Below are positions 36,328 through 45,194 of a stretch of DNA of 64,000 nucleotides, piece by piece. How positions within the stretch are numbered: the first letter of the stretch is position 1; each line of letters starts with the position of its first letter. The position numbers and the translations under genes are program-made. The DNA is from Gonatopus flavifemur (Eukaryota > Arthropoda > Insecta > Hymenoptera > Dryinidae), in contig JAFFJZ010000002.1 in the NCBI GenBank assembly GCA_018340375.1, positions 13,348,001-13,412,000 on the forward strand, read 5' to 3'. The notes below the pieces were generated by a model, which worked only from the letters and a program-made list of their open reading frames with translations, made no database searches and was not told the DNA's origin.

Positions 36328-37230
36328 GCAATGAAATCTGCAGTCATAGGGCTCATCATAATACGAAATGATGAAATACTTTTCTAATGGAAGATCCGCC
36401 CTATGTACAATTATTTCAATTCATACAATTACGCAAATAAGAAATTGATCATTGGTTCCAGGATCTTTTAGGTAAATTTACGTCATTTTGAACTAAACGC
36501 TTCATTTCTCCTTTTCATTCGCATGTATGACTTCTGAACATTTATGTGAAGTTTCCCATAGGAATGTTTCACAGGGTGGTATTATTAACATTCTTATGGT
36601 AATATGTGAGGCTGCATGCAGAAGTTACGGAAATTATATGTGATAATGAATATAAATATTTTTTATTATATAATATAACGTATAATTAGATAAATTCTTC
36701 ATATATACCAAAAAATGTTCTTATATATACATATGGAGTTTCAATAACCATACATAAAGCATATATAATAGATTTTCACAAGGGTTTTCTCACTGCTAGA
36801 ACTTACAATCCAGCGAAAGCAGACGACGTTGAAGTGAAAGAAGCAGATTAAACCCGCTTTTGTAGCTTATTAAAGCTAGCGTTTGAATTTCCGATATTTA
36901 ATCCTTAATCCAGCGAAAAAGAGAAAATCCTTATTTCTTGAGAGTGAAATCTTAACTTCAGAAGAGTTAATTTCCACTTTAACGTATCCAAAGAGTAGCG
37001 TATAATATTTCTGCCCGAGTAAGCATTACATCCGCACTTGCCAAAACCTGGCAAACTCCTCGCCACCGACTAGACCCTGGCGAGGGCCTAAACAGTTTCA
37101 TAGAACACACTATTGGGATATTTGTGAATCCATCATCATTTGAATCTGCTGAGAATCAATGTTACATCTCCTATGAGTCTGAATTATATGAGGGACAAAT
37201 GAGAGCCAGAAGGAGAAAATGAAGAAGAAA
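36328..37230. other. unassigned DNA
   Basis: Very AT-rich at 36.64-36.78 kb. A stem CCTCGCCA / TGGCGAGG occurs near 37.05-37.08 kb. A short protein-like run ending ADDVEVKEAD then stop lies near 36.84 kb; it is too short to call. Confidence 0.4.
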
Positions 37231-37324
37231 TATCGGGATGTTTTAAAAATTCAGCTGCAGCAGCCGAGTAGCTGGTAGCCCAAGTAGAAATAATCTAGTT
37301 ATTGATGAGTTTTGTCACGCTTAA

Positions 37325-38066
37325 CTAGCCAAAAACTGGACGCTTGAAAGTGCCTGGTAGGGTTCTAGTGGGGTATTGCAACATCCTTGTCGAATTCTTG
37401 AACCTGTAAAATAAATTATAATTAGTTTTGACATTCATTTTAAAAGAAAAGGAACGATAACTCTTACCTGGGTATTATTGTCATCGCAATGCCAAAAGTA
37501 AAACCAGTCCAGATTAAACGAAGAAGCCTTCGGGTCTGGATGGTTCTCCGAACAACTGGTACGATACCTGCAAAAGTTAATGAAGAGAATGAATGAAAGC
37601 TAGACGAACGAAATGTAATTAATAAGTAACTTACCAAGAGGCATTGCGATCACAATGATCGCACTCATGAACCCACTACATGTCATACGAGACATGTCAT
37701 ACAAGTCATTTCTGAAAATAAACATAACAATGAAAATACCAGTAAGTACGTAATATAGATAACGTATACGTACCTAGAGACATAACTGGTACATAGAAAG
37801 TAATCCTATGTGAATATACCTGTAACAAAATAGAGATAAGATTAATTATAAACATGCATTATTATAAAAGGTTGTACCGATAGTAAAAGTTGGCTCACTT
37901 ACCTGCGAAAGTCAACATGTTAGTGACTCCGAAAACCCCGTGACAAGTAGACGCGCATGTAAAACTGTTTGCTGTAAGTAAATATATATATATATTAGAA
38001 TAATAAGAGACATTGTGTAGTTAAATAATCGAAACGATACGTAAAATACCTTCACCGACTTACCAT
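37325..38066 (-). CDS. spliced five-exon gene candidate, small two-helix membrane-like protein
   Basis: On the minus strand ATG at 38066-38064 is followed at once by a GTAAGT donor. Exons at 37819-37770, 37711-37635, 37567-37468 and 37403-37325 each have an AG acceptor, and the internal ones a GT donor (GTAAG at two; GTATAC chosen at 37770). Joined in that order, splice phases agree at every junction and give 102 codons ending in TAG at 37327-37325, inside the left TIR. Two hydrophobic runs, including SAIIVIAMPLGIVPVV and WTGFTFGIAMTII, with an Arg-rich link between them (VRRTIQTRRLLRL), suggest a two-pass membrane protein. A further well-formed exon at 37971-37903 would shift the frame and stop translation if included. 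I recognise no family. Frame and donor choices were made to keep the reading open, so RNA evidence is needed; a decayed gene or non-coding transcript remains possible. Confidence 0.4.
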
Positions 38067-38201
38067 GGAAGAAATAACCCCGCGCGCGAAGAGTTCTAAA
38101 AATCGACCCGACGATTAAAGTCGTTAATTAAAACACACGCGATAAAATTTCGATAACACTATTACCGTACACTCGCGAAACCGATAAACGAAACGATAAT
38201 T

Positions 38202-38238
38202 CAATGTTTACAACCCGTCAAACAGATTGTAAACATTG
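38202..38238. repeat. perfect 12-bp-arm hairpin
   Basis: CAATGTTTACAA and TTGTAAACATTG are perfect complements separated by 13 bp, just upstream of the minus-strand ATG exon of the gene candidate. Confidence 0.7.
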
Positions 38239-38718
38239 CCGGTGACCGCCATAATGTTTTATTAAAGGCGAATCCCCAAAGGATCCATATCGATCGCCTT
38301 GCAGCCTAACAGGGGATAGCCTCTGTTTTAGACAAAGAGACCATGAGTCTTCGTGAAGTGCGAGTCTAGCCGTTAGGATCGCCACTTTCACCCTCAAGTA
38401 AGAATAAGCTTTTCAGGGATTATAAGACGGTGCGCCGGGTGGAATAATCACTTCTCAATCTCCTAAGCTGAAAGGTGTGTTTCACTTGCCTGGTAAGCCC
38501 CGTTGACAAATAGGAGCATTGAGCTTGTCATTAGACACCGTGGTACGGTTTTGCATGAGACCTTCTGTCTCTGTTTAGAGTAGGTAGGTTTGTAAAAGGG
38601 TGAGTTGTGTTTTACTTTCTCACCACTTAACGCTGGTTAGTTAAGGGGAGTGGAAAGTGTATTTCATCTGCTTTTCAACTTAGGGGCAAAGCTCAGCCCA
38701 ACAGGGGTATTAGCGTAG

Positions 38719-38778
38719 TAGCCAACCTCTCACGGCTAAAACAATTTTGAACACACCATGGCCAATCTCTCACGGCCC
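38719..38778. other. two tandem stem-loops with a shared loop
   Basis: TAGCC-AACCTCTCAC-GGCTA (38719-38738) and GGCC-AATCTCTCAC-GGCC (38760-38777) lie 40 bp apart and share the loop AAYCTCTCAC. The stems differ in sequence but both pair, and both are followed by related TTTGAACA words. This could be a conserved RNA or DNA structure, or chance within a short tandem duplication. Confidence 0.45.
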
Positions 38779-39623
38779 ACCGGACTTTGAACAAACCAAA
38801 AATTCTCCCACGCAGAATATCCCTTTCGGTCTCCCTCTGAGCCAATGGAATTCAATTGCCATTAGAAAAATTATCATTCTATGCTTTACCGTCGCGAATA
38901 TAGATATCGTGTCCCTCGCGTACAGTTCATTGGTTAATTCCCTATGAATTAACAAAAAGAGACCACTTTCCGTTGGATTCAACTTTTACTTTATTAGTCG
39001 CCGCGTGTGCACACGTTTGATAGTTAAATTTACTATTAGGGTTAATTTATAGCTAAATACCCGTCATATAAAGTTTGTATTTATATTGTAAACCACTTAG
39101 TTTTATTGAACTTTGATATTATTGTAATCAGTCATGATCAATCCTGATGTCTTGAGATTTAATAAACCAAATTTATAACTTTAATCTCAAAGTGTTCATT
39201 TTAATAATCTGTGACGCGCGTTCCCCAACCTCACTGAAACTCACCCTGGAGACCGGCGAGCCAAAGGCATTCATTGGGGGCTAATTAATACTTTTAATTA
39301 GAGACGAATAAAATCGTCAGCGCGTCAGTTTGAAACGTCACAGTATTCGCAAGAGTACCGACTTTAGAGTATCTAGTTTTTGGCTAGTGGAGCGTTACAG
39401 AACTCGTCAATGACTATATAGCGTTGCTACTGGGGGACGTGGACACGGACAGCCATTGAATCAGCTTCTGTAGCTAAACTTCAGTTTTAACAGCAAAAAA
39501 ATATTCAATTTGGTGCCAAGCTTTTTGCTGTGGAAGCTGAAATTTGGCTGCAGGAATTAATTTGATGGTTGTCCATATTCATGCCAGTCACTTGGCTGCT
39601 GTAGCTAAATGATTCTTTCCATG

Positions 39624-40824
39624 TAGAGAAAGTGTGACAGTCTATCTGCATCTATCTGAATCCGAATCTATGGAAGCTATTGAGAATCACTAAAACTTTA
39701 CTGAAGAACAGTGCTACTCGGTATTGGTATAGGGTTCAGTCATAGGTTGATCTACATTGGCTTCACGCAGATTCTCAAGAATTAGCAGTCAGCCTCGCAC
39801 CAAGCTACATTTTATTTATACGAACGGAATGATCAAACTTCCTCCAGTCATTGACAGAATCTTCCGGGAGATTTTCTCATCACTGAACAACAGATCATAT
39901 ATGTTCAATTCATGAGAATATTATCATCCTACTCTGCAAATCAAAAACAGTCGAATTTCACTGATTTCAGTGGAAAGTCGGCCGTTACGAATCAGTGCGT
40001 ACACAGTGCATGATGAGTGAATCTTAACTGATATCTCACTGATTCCATTCAATGGTCGACTTTCCACCGCGGAGATAGTAAAATTTCACTGATTCGAATT
40101 GGAAGAGTATCTTTTGTGAGTAGTTCATTTGAGGAAGTGAAACCATTCATCTCTGGATTGATTCCAACATTGGTACATGAGCGGTTTCAATGTATTTTAT
40201 TCAACCCGATTGAAATTATCAATTTATTCCCCACGGAAATCACGAGAACCACGTGTGATAACTCGTTGAATGTCCTCTCTTTATCGATTTCAATTTCCAT
40301 CGTTCTTTCTCAACTTCAGATATCCTTTGAGAATCTCGAGTGTGAGAAACTGTTCACCGGTAGAAAATGAAGAGAAATTGATTCTTGGATTCTACCAAGT
40401 TTCTTCGAAGTTCATTCCGCATTGTTGAGTTGTCGAGTATTGCTACTCAGCCACAAAATTTGACATTTGTTGACTCATGTGGGCAACTAAATACGAAGTT
40501 CCCCTACACCCTTACAACGTTTTAACGCGTTCTATTTGTTATTGTTACAAAACCTATGTAGGACAATTTATTAACAGTAACTACTATACGGGAAGAAAAT
40601 CTTTGTTTTGGCGGCTTTGTAAAATTTTTGTGATACTTTTATTTTAAATACACTCAGAGACCGAGGTGGTTGATAAAACAAAATGCTATTGATGAATACG
40701 ACCTAGCTATAAATATATTGTTCACATATAAAAATAATATAAATATAAGAAGCTCCACGTATTATCATTACATCATGAGACTGTCGCAATGAATTAATTT
40801 TGGCGCATGAGAAAAATTATGCTA
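39624..40824. other. unassigned DNA with one degenerate inverted repeat
   Basis: TTTCAGTGGAAAGTCGGCC near 39.97 kb and GGTCGACTTTCCACCGCGG near 40.06 kb are partly complementary and probably mark a decayed MITE. The open frame at 40116-40370 is unsupported. Confidence 0.4.
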
Positions 40825-41026
40825 AACCAGAAACAGGAAGGTTTGTAAAATGAATTTTCACATAAAAATACGGGAGATTGCGAATTAATCATTGAATTTT
40901 ACTCTACGCTTTATGAACGTTAACGTTCAGCGTTTGAAATTTTAAACCATTAATTTTTCTACAATATATTCGTAATCTTCCGTATTTTTATGTAAGAGTC
41001 CATTTTACAAACTTCCCTGTTTCTAG
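40825..41026. mobile_element. hairpin MITE with a perfect 16-bp central palindrome
   Basis: The left arm CAGAAACAGGAAGGTTTGTA continues through CATAAAAATACGG; the right arm carries the complement, ending CAAACTTCCCTGTTTCTAG. The palindrome TGAACGTTAACGTTCA lies at 40914-40929. Confidence 0.75.
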
Positions 41027-41032
41027 TTCACT

Positions 41033-41242
41033 ACACGGAAAAAAATACTCCGGTTAATATATGGACAGCAAGAATTACTGCTATTTTAACCGGAATTCTA
41101 GTTAAATGAATCAAGTCTCTGGCAAATTTAACAAGGGCTCCGGTAAATTTAACAAGAATTCCAGTAAAAGTCACAGATATTCCTTGCTGTCCATATAGTA
41201 ACCGGAATTCTGGTAAAATTAACAGTTCATTTTTTTCCGTGT
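41033..41242. mobile_element. MITE with ACACGGAAAAAAAT ends
   Basis: The termini ACACGGAAAAAAAT and ATTTTTTTCCGTGT enclose arms sharing CCGGTTAATATATGGACAGC / GCTGTCCATATAGTAACCGG. The centre repeats TCCGGTAAATTTAACAAG. It lies 6 bp from the preceding hairpin. Confidence 0.85.
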
Positions 41243-41312
41243 AAGAAAAATAATAACAAAAATTCTCATATTTTCCGTGTAAGAAAAATAATAACAAAAA
41301 TTCTCATATTTT
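41237..41312. repeat. perfect 38-bp tandem duplication including the MITE terminus
   Basis: Units 41237-41274 and 41275-41312 are identical. Each starts CCGTGTAAGAAAAATAATAA, and the first six bases are the terminal bases of the 41033-41242 MITE, so the copied segment spans the element/flank boundary. Confidence 0.9.
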
Positions 41313-42657
41313 CGCGCGGCATTTCTCTCCGTGTAGCTGTTGTATTGGTATCATTTTCATGTGCCAACAATATATTCAGACAGCTCATATTTATCAATAG
41401 GTTTTGTTGTATTATCAAAACACTTCTCTGGATGTATAACACAAAATATTATATAATTTTTCCCTTCAAAAGAGATCTTTGAATCGCATAAACCAAAGTC
41501 CAATAAACAGACAACGGTAAAGCGCATGAGACTTCTGTTACGAATTAAGATTTTTCAACAGTCGACTCAGATAAGTTCGGGGAAGATTTTTCTCGATGTG
41601 AATGCTGATTCATGTCTCTCTCGATAAAGCCGCATGAAATTCACGTATCTGCCTTCTTTACTTCCCTTCACTTTGAGATGGATCCTTTACTTTCCACAAG
41701 GCTTTCAGATGTCGGAAGACGGTTGAATGATGAATTTCGTTCTCTTAACACCATCTTGAAAAGTGAGAACACTGAATCTCTTCGAATGGAATACCGTCGA
41801 AATTATACATCATCAATTATCGACTCTATTTGACCGTGAGATGAATTTTCACCATCTGAATCATAACATAGGAATTCTTTAAATCAAAGTTTCATCGAAA
41901 GATGTTATATTGATATTTCACAGCGTAGGAATGAACGATGCACATTCTCCAATCTTCCATCTCGAAGGGAAAATGAATGAAATACATTTCGTCACAATAC
42001 AAGGGAAAATACATTCACGCGAACTTTGAAAACTTGGAATACTTTTCATATGACTTATGTTCACCTTGTTTGTGCGGTGCGAAGTTGATGGTACCCCAGT
42101 TATCATCTTATCTGTTATAATATAATAAATGAACGTATCTCATCGACCTGCTTTTGTATAGTTTATACGGGAGTTGGAGACAGTACATTTTTACATAGAA
42201 TAAAGTTTTTCGTTCATTAAAGCATTGTCTGAGACGAATGAATGATCACTTGTCCTCTATGCGGCTTTTCTACTTGGCAGAATCATAGAGGGAGATGAAA
42301 CTTCTGAATCATAGTCGACCGTATGTCGAAGTTCCTCTCAACTAACAAGGAATGCACAAATTTATTGCAATTTTATGGGTTTTCTTATGCCCAGTTTTAT
42401 ATTGAACTGACCCGATAGCTTTGATGGGTGCTATCAATGGTCGTACTTATTTTCATAAAAATTTTCAAGTTTGGTTAATTTCACATGAAACTTTGTTGCA
42501 CTGTTAAAAAAAATTGGAATGTTTCGGTACTATGAAATTAAAAACTTTCTGTTCATAACGGACTGTTCACGTAAAAAAAGGATTTGATTACACCGGAATT
42601 TTTCGTATTTTGTCCACAGAATTTATGTACAATCGTACAGGTTATAATAGCTTTCAG
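41313..42657. other. unassigned DNA
   Basis: A CATTTCTCTCCGTGTAG remnant near 41.32 kb is probably an orphan MITE end. No gene recognised. Confidence 0.45.
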
Positions 42658-42940
42658 TACCCTGTCACGAAAATCCAGCTGGCATTCGACGTGGATTCCA
42701 ACTCCGAAATTTACCTGCGTTTCCAGCTGGGATTCCTCATTTCCAGGTGGAATCCCAGCTAGAATCTCAACTCCAACGTGAGATTTCAGTTGATATTTCT
42801 GATCCCAGGTGGAATCCCAGTTGGAATTGGAAATTCCACATGGAATCCAGTTGGGATTCTTGATTGCAGGTAGATTCTTAGCTGGCAACGCAGGTAAATT
42901 TCGGATCTGGAATCCCAGCTGGATTTTTGTAACAGAGTAC
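42658..42940. mobile_element. CCAGCTGGGATTCC-word MITE
   Basis: The left end TACCCTGTCACGAAAATCCA and right end TGGATTTTTGTAACAGAGTA are inverted repeats of about 25 bp, with possible TA duplication. The interior is about ten variants of CCAGCTGGGATTCC, CCAGGTGGAATCCC and similar in both orientations. The 149-codon minus frame across it is a by-product. Confidence 0.75.
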
Positions 42941-43372
42941 AGTACTGGAAGTTTTCCCTGGACTCTTTTCACAGGGTAACAGGAATTCATCTGTTCATTC
43001 AATTTCGGATCTCACGATGAAATTTAACATCTCCGAGATCTTTTCTCTGAAACAAATTCATTGGGTATTCTTTATAAAATTCAATTCTGCGAAGATACAG
43101 GTATGTCGTGAGTTTAAGGAGAGATCTTCCCCTCGCTCTATATATGAGAGGTTGGGCTATATTTTTTTAACTTTGTGTGCCATATTTGACGCGTGAATCA
43201 CTCTCTTCATCTCCCTTAGATAAAACACGTCGGATTTTCAACCCTTTATTATCCGTGCCACTGCCTCGTTGTTTTGTGTAGATTTCATTATTCAAAGCGT
43301 GAGGTCTACATGAAAATTTCCCTTCCAACTTCACCATCCAATCAACATACAACCATATAAGAAGTGGTCGCA

Positions 43373-43555
43373 AAGTTCCTCTATAGATGGGAAATTTTTC
43401 ACCATATAATTAGGTGAATTTTTCCTCTATCAAAGAACGAAATAGTTCCTCAAAGTGGTGAAAAAATCCCTGATGAAGAAGCAATTCCCCCACGATAAGG
43501 GGACCAAGTTCACCAACAGTGTGAAAAAAAACTCCCCACATTTTTTACAGTGTAC
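43373..43555. mobile_element. GTTCCTC / TTTTTCACC-family MITE, copy 1
   Basis: Landmarks in order: AAGTTCCTCTATAGATGGG, AATAGTTCCTCAAAGTGGTG, ATTCCCCCACGATAAGG and ACTCCCCACATTTTTTACAG. They recur in order at 56015-56202 and 62512-62759 and reversed at 52071-52205. Confidence 0.7.
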
Positions 43556-43874
43556 ACAAAGCATACTAGGGAAAGGGTTTCATTCGCCGAATGTTTGGAA
43601 CCCTATCTTCGAGAAGACACTGCTCAAGAATAGCAAATTATGATTTCATAATCACCTCTTTCCCGTTGAAACTTGCACACAACAACACACTTCTTAGAAT
43701 CATTTCGGAAGTAATGAAAAGAAATATTAAAACGTCGCGGGACAAGACAGTCCTTTCGAAACATTAATTCATCCGTAAAACTTTGAAAACCTAATTTTCA
43801 GATACTTACGAGAAAATGAGAATCCAACGATTCCATAATTCTTGGAGAAATTATAGCTCACAGCAATGCGAAGA

Positions 43875-44342
43875 TCATGGAAAAACTTCTTTGAACGCAT
43901 CATCCCTTGCATCTTCTTCTTCGTTTAGAATTTCATCAATTTCGTTTCTTTCATCGTACATTGTGAGATTCCGTGAATTGTGAGAATACCTTGCATACGT
44001 TGCACATTTAATAAGCTTCATAAAACAAACACGTTCAAGAGAGAATATCGCTGAGTTTATGCGTAATTTAGCTCCGGCATCACTTCCTTTTCTTGTGCTT
44101 TTATTGTTAACATAATGCTTTGTGTCGTAACTAGACCACGGGCACTCCTTCATTCCTCCAATGTTAATTAATGAAATATAACTTGCGGCTACGTGCCCTG
44201 TACGAACATTCGTGGATGCATACGTATGGTAGCGCACAGACGTGAATATAAACAATTCCGACAAGTTCAAGTTATGGTCTTTTGTGTTATGCCTCGTTGT
44301 GCCAAAGAATGAAAGAATGAAACATAAACGGAAAAAATCCAA
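43875..44342 (-). CDS. longest ATG-started open frame, unsupported
   Basis: 155 codons from MDFFRLCFILSFFGTTRHN to an acidic tail ending EDARDDAFKEVFP. I recognise no domain, and composition is mixed. The N-terminus is hydrophobic, which could be a signal-like segment or simply AT-rich codons. No repeat element was seen overlapping it. In a 64-kb AT-rich window one frame of this length can arise by chance, so this is listed only as a candidate. Confidence 0.2.
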   Translation of the reverse strand: MDFFRLCFILSFFGTTRHNTKDHNLNLSELFIFTSVRYHTYASTNVRTGHVAASYISLINIGGMKECPWSSYDTKHYVNNKSTRKGSDAGAKLRINSAIFSLERVCFMKLIKCATYARYSHNSRNLTMYDERNEIDEILNEEEDARDDAFKEVFP

Positions 44343-44589
44343 GTTATTATATTACAAACACAAAACAACATTCTCGTTTCGGGATCGATACATTCGTTCC
44401 AGAACAAAGCAATACACTTAGCTCTTATCGATTACATTCGTGTATAATTGCAACTGATATTCGATTCTATTCATGATATTCATTAATTGGGATGTTCAAC
44501 GTGAATTACATGCTATGCATTCTAAGTGAGGTGGATAATGAGCTGGGAAAAAATTCAATCTTTTGAATTAAACATTCATATCGTTCAGC

Positions 44590-45194
44590 GATATTTGAAT
44601 CGTTTATTGAAACGAATTAGTAATCGATTAACGAAATACTCCGCTGTTGAAGACCCAAAGTCTTGCAATACATTCTTCGATTCTTGTTTTCAGTTGCAAA
44701 CAAAAATTACAAATGATTCATTCGAGAAGAATTTTCTTGAAGTTTGAATCGTTTATATAGAAAAGAATCGAAATTCTGGACTCATAAAATCTGATGAACA
44801 ATTGTTATTTTTCACTCCGAACTGAGAACATCGTTTAAAGAATGTATCGCAAGATTTTAGGTCTCTAACAGCTGAATATTGTGTTGTCCCATACAACAAA
44901 AGTTGCTGTGCAATCGTTGCTCTTACGTTGTTCATCAAGTTTTCGTAAAGTTGCTGGAAATTTGCTACGCATGTGATTAAGAGTATCATGAAACCAAGCA
45001 ACTTCCCAGCAACACGATAACAATTCAAGCTAAAATCCTGGAGTTGCAGCATATTGTTGCGCATTTGGCGACGCAACGTCCCTGCAAATTGCTTCAAACT
45101 GTACGTTTTCAACAATTTGCTGCATATTTGCTCAGCATTTTGCTGTTAGGGGTTCAAGTACTATTTCGTTTGAATAAACGATTCAAACTTCAAG
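44590..45194. mobile_element. hairpin element interrupted in its right arm
   Basis: The left arm (TTTGAATCGTTTATTGAAAC, then CCAAAGTCTTGCAATACATT) matches the complement of two separate right-side pieces, 44790-44887 and 45154-45194. Between the two pieces lies the 44888-45151 element. A further copy of the terminal word (TTGAAGTTTGAATCGTTTAT) lies at about 44738 near the loop. Confidence 0.75.
44888..45151. mobile_element. CCC...GGG element built of TTGCTG words, nested
   Basis: The left end CCCATACAACAAAAGTTGC and right end CAGCATTTTGCTGTTAGGG are degenerate inverted repeats. GT flanks both ends, fitting a 2-bp duplication. The interior repeats AAGTTGCTGNNAATTTGCT and GCAACGTCCCTGC-like words. 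It splits the right arm of the surrounding hairpin. Confidence 0.7.

Larger units (their letters stand above)
37279..39434. mobile_element. 2.15-kb TIR element carrying a spliced minus-strand gene candidate
   Basis: The left terminus (CCCAAGTAG, then TAGTTATTGATGAG and AACTAGCCAAAAACT) is repeated as complement at the right terminus (AGTTTTTGGCTAGTGG, CTCGTCAATGACTA, CTACTGGG), an imperfect TIR of about 60 bp. The flanking dinucleotides are AG and GG, so a 2-bp duplication is possible but not clean. It differs from the MITEs in size, base composition and content: intron-exon-like structure at 37.3-38.07 kb, then a moderately GC-rich stretch (38.27-38.73 kb), then a segment with a CATATAAAG box near 39.06 kb and AATAAA near 39.16 kb. 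The latter part recalls an LTR (a possible tRNA-primer site GGGGGCT near 39.28 kb), but I could not pair two LTRs. There is no recognisable transposase. Confidence 0.7.
37231..39623. mobile_element. palindromic CTGCAGCAGC MITE split by a 2.15-kb element
   Basis: The left piece 37231-37278 (CAGCTGCAGCAGCCGAGTAG) and the right piece 39435-39623 (GGACACGGACAGCCATTGAA onward to GGCTGCTGTAGCTAAA) together reproduce the order of the intact element at 13020-13236. The 37279-39434 element separates them, so it is the younger insertion. Confidence 0.75.

Noticed and set aside
42553..43002. 149-codon minus-strand open frame with NLPA repeats
   Set aside because: It is a by-product of the CCAGCTGGGATTCC repeats in the MITE at 42658-42940.
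44526..45115. Similar peptides encoded on opposite strands (YSAVEDPKSCNTFF and YSAVRDLKSCDTFF), suggesting an inverted gene duplication
   Set aside because: The similarity comes from the two arms of one hairpin element; substitutions are not limited to third codon positions and the arms extend past the frames.
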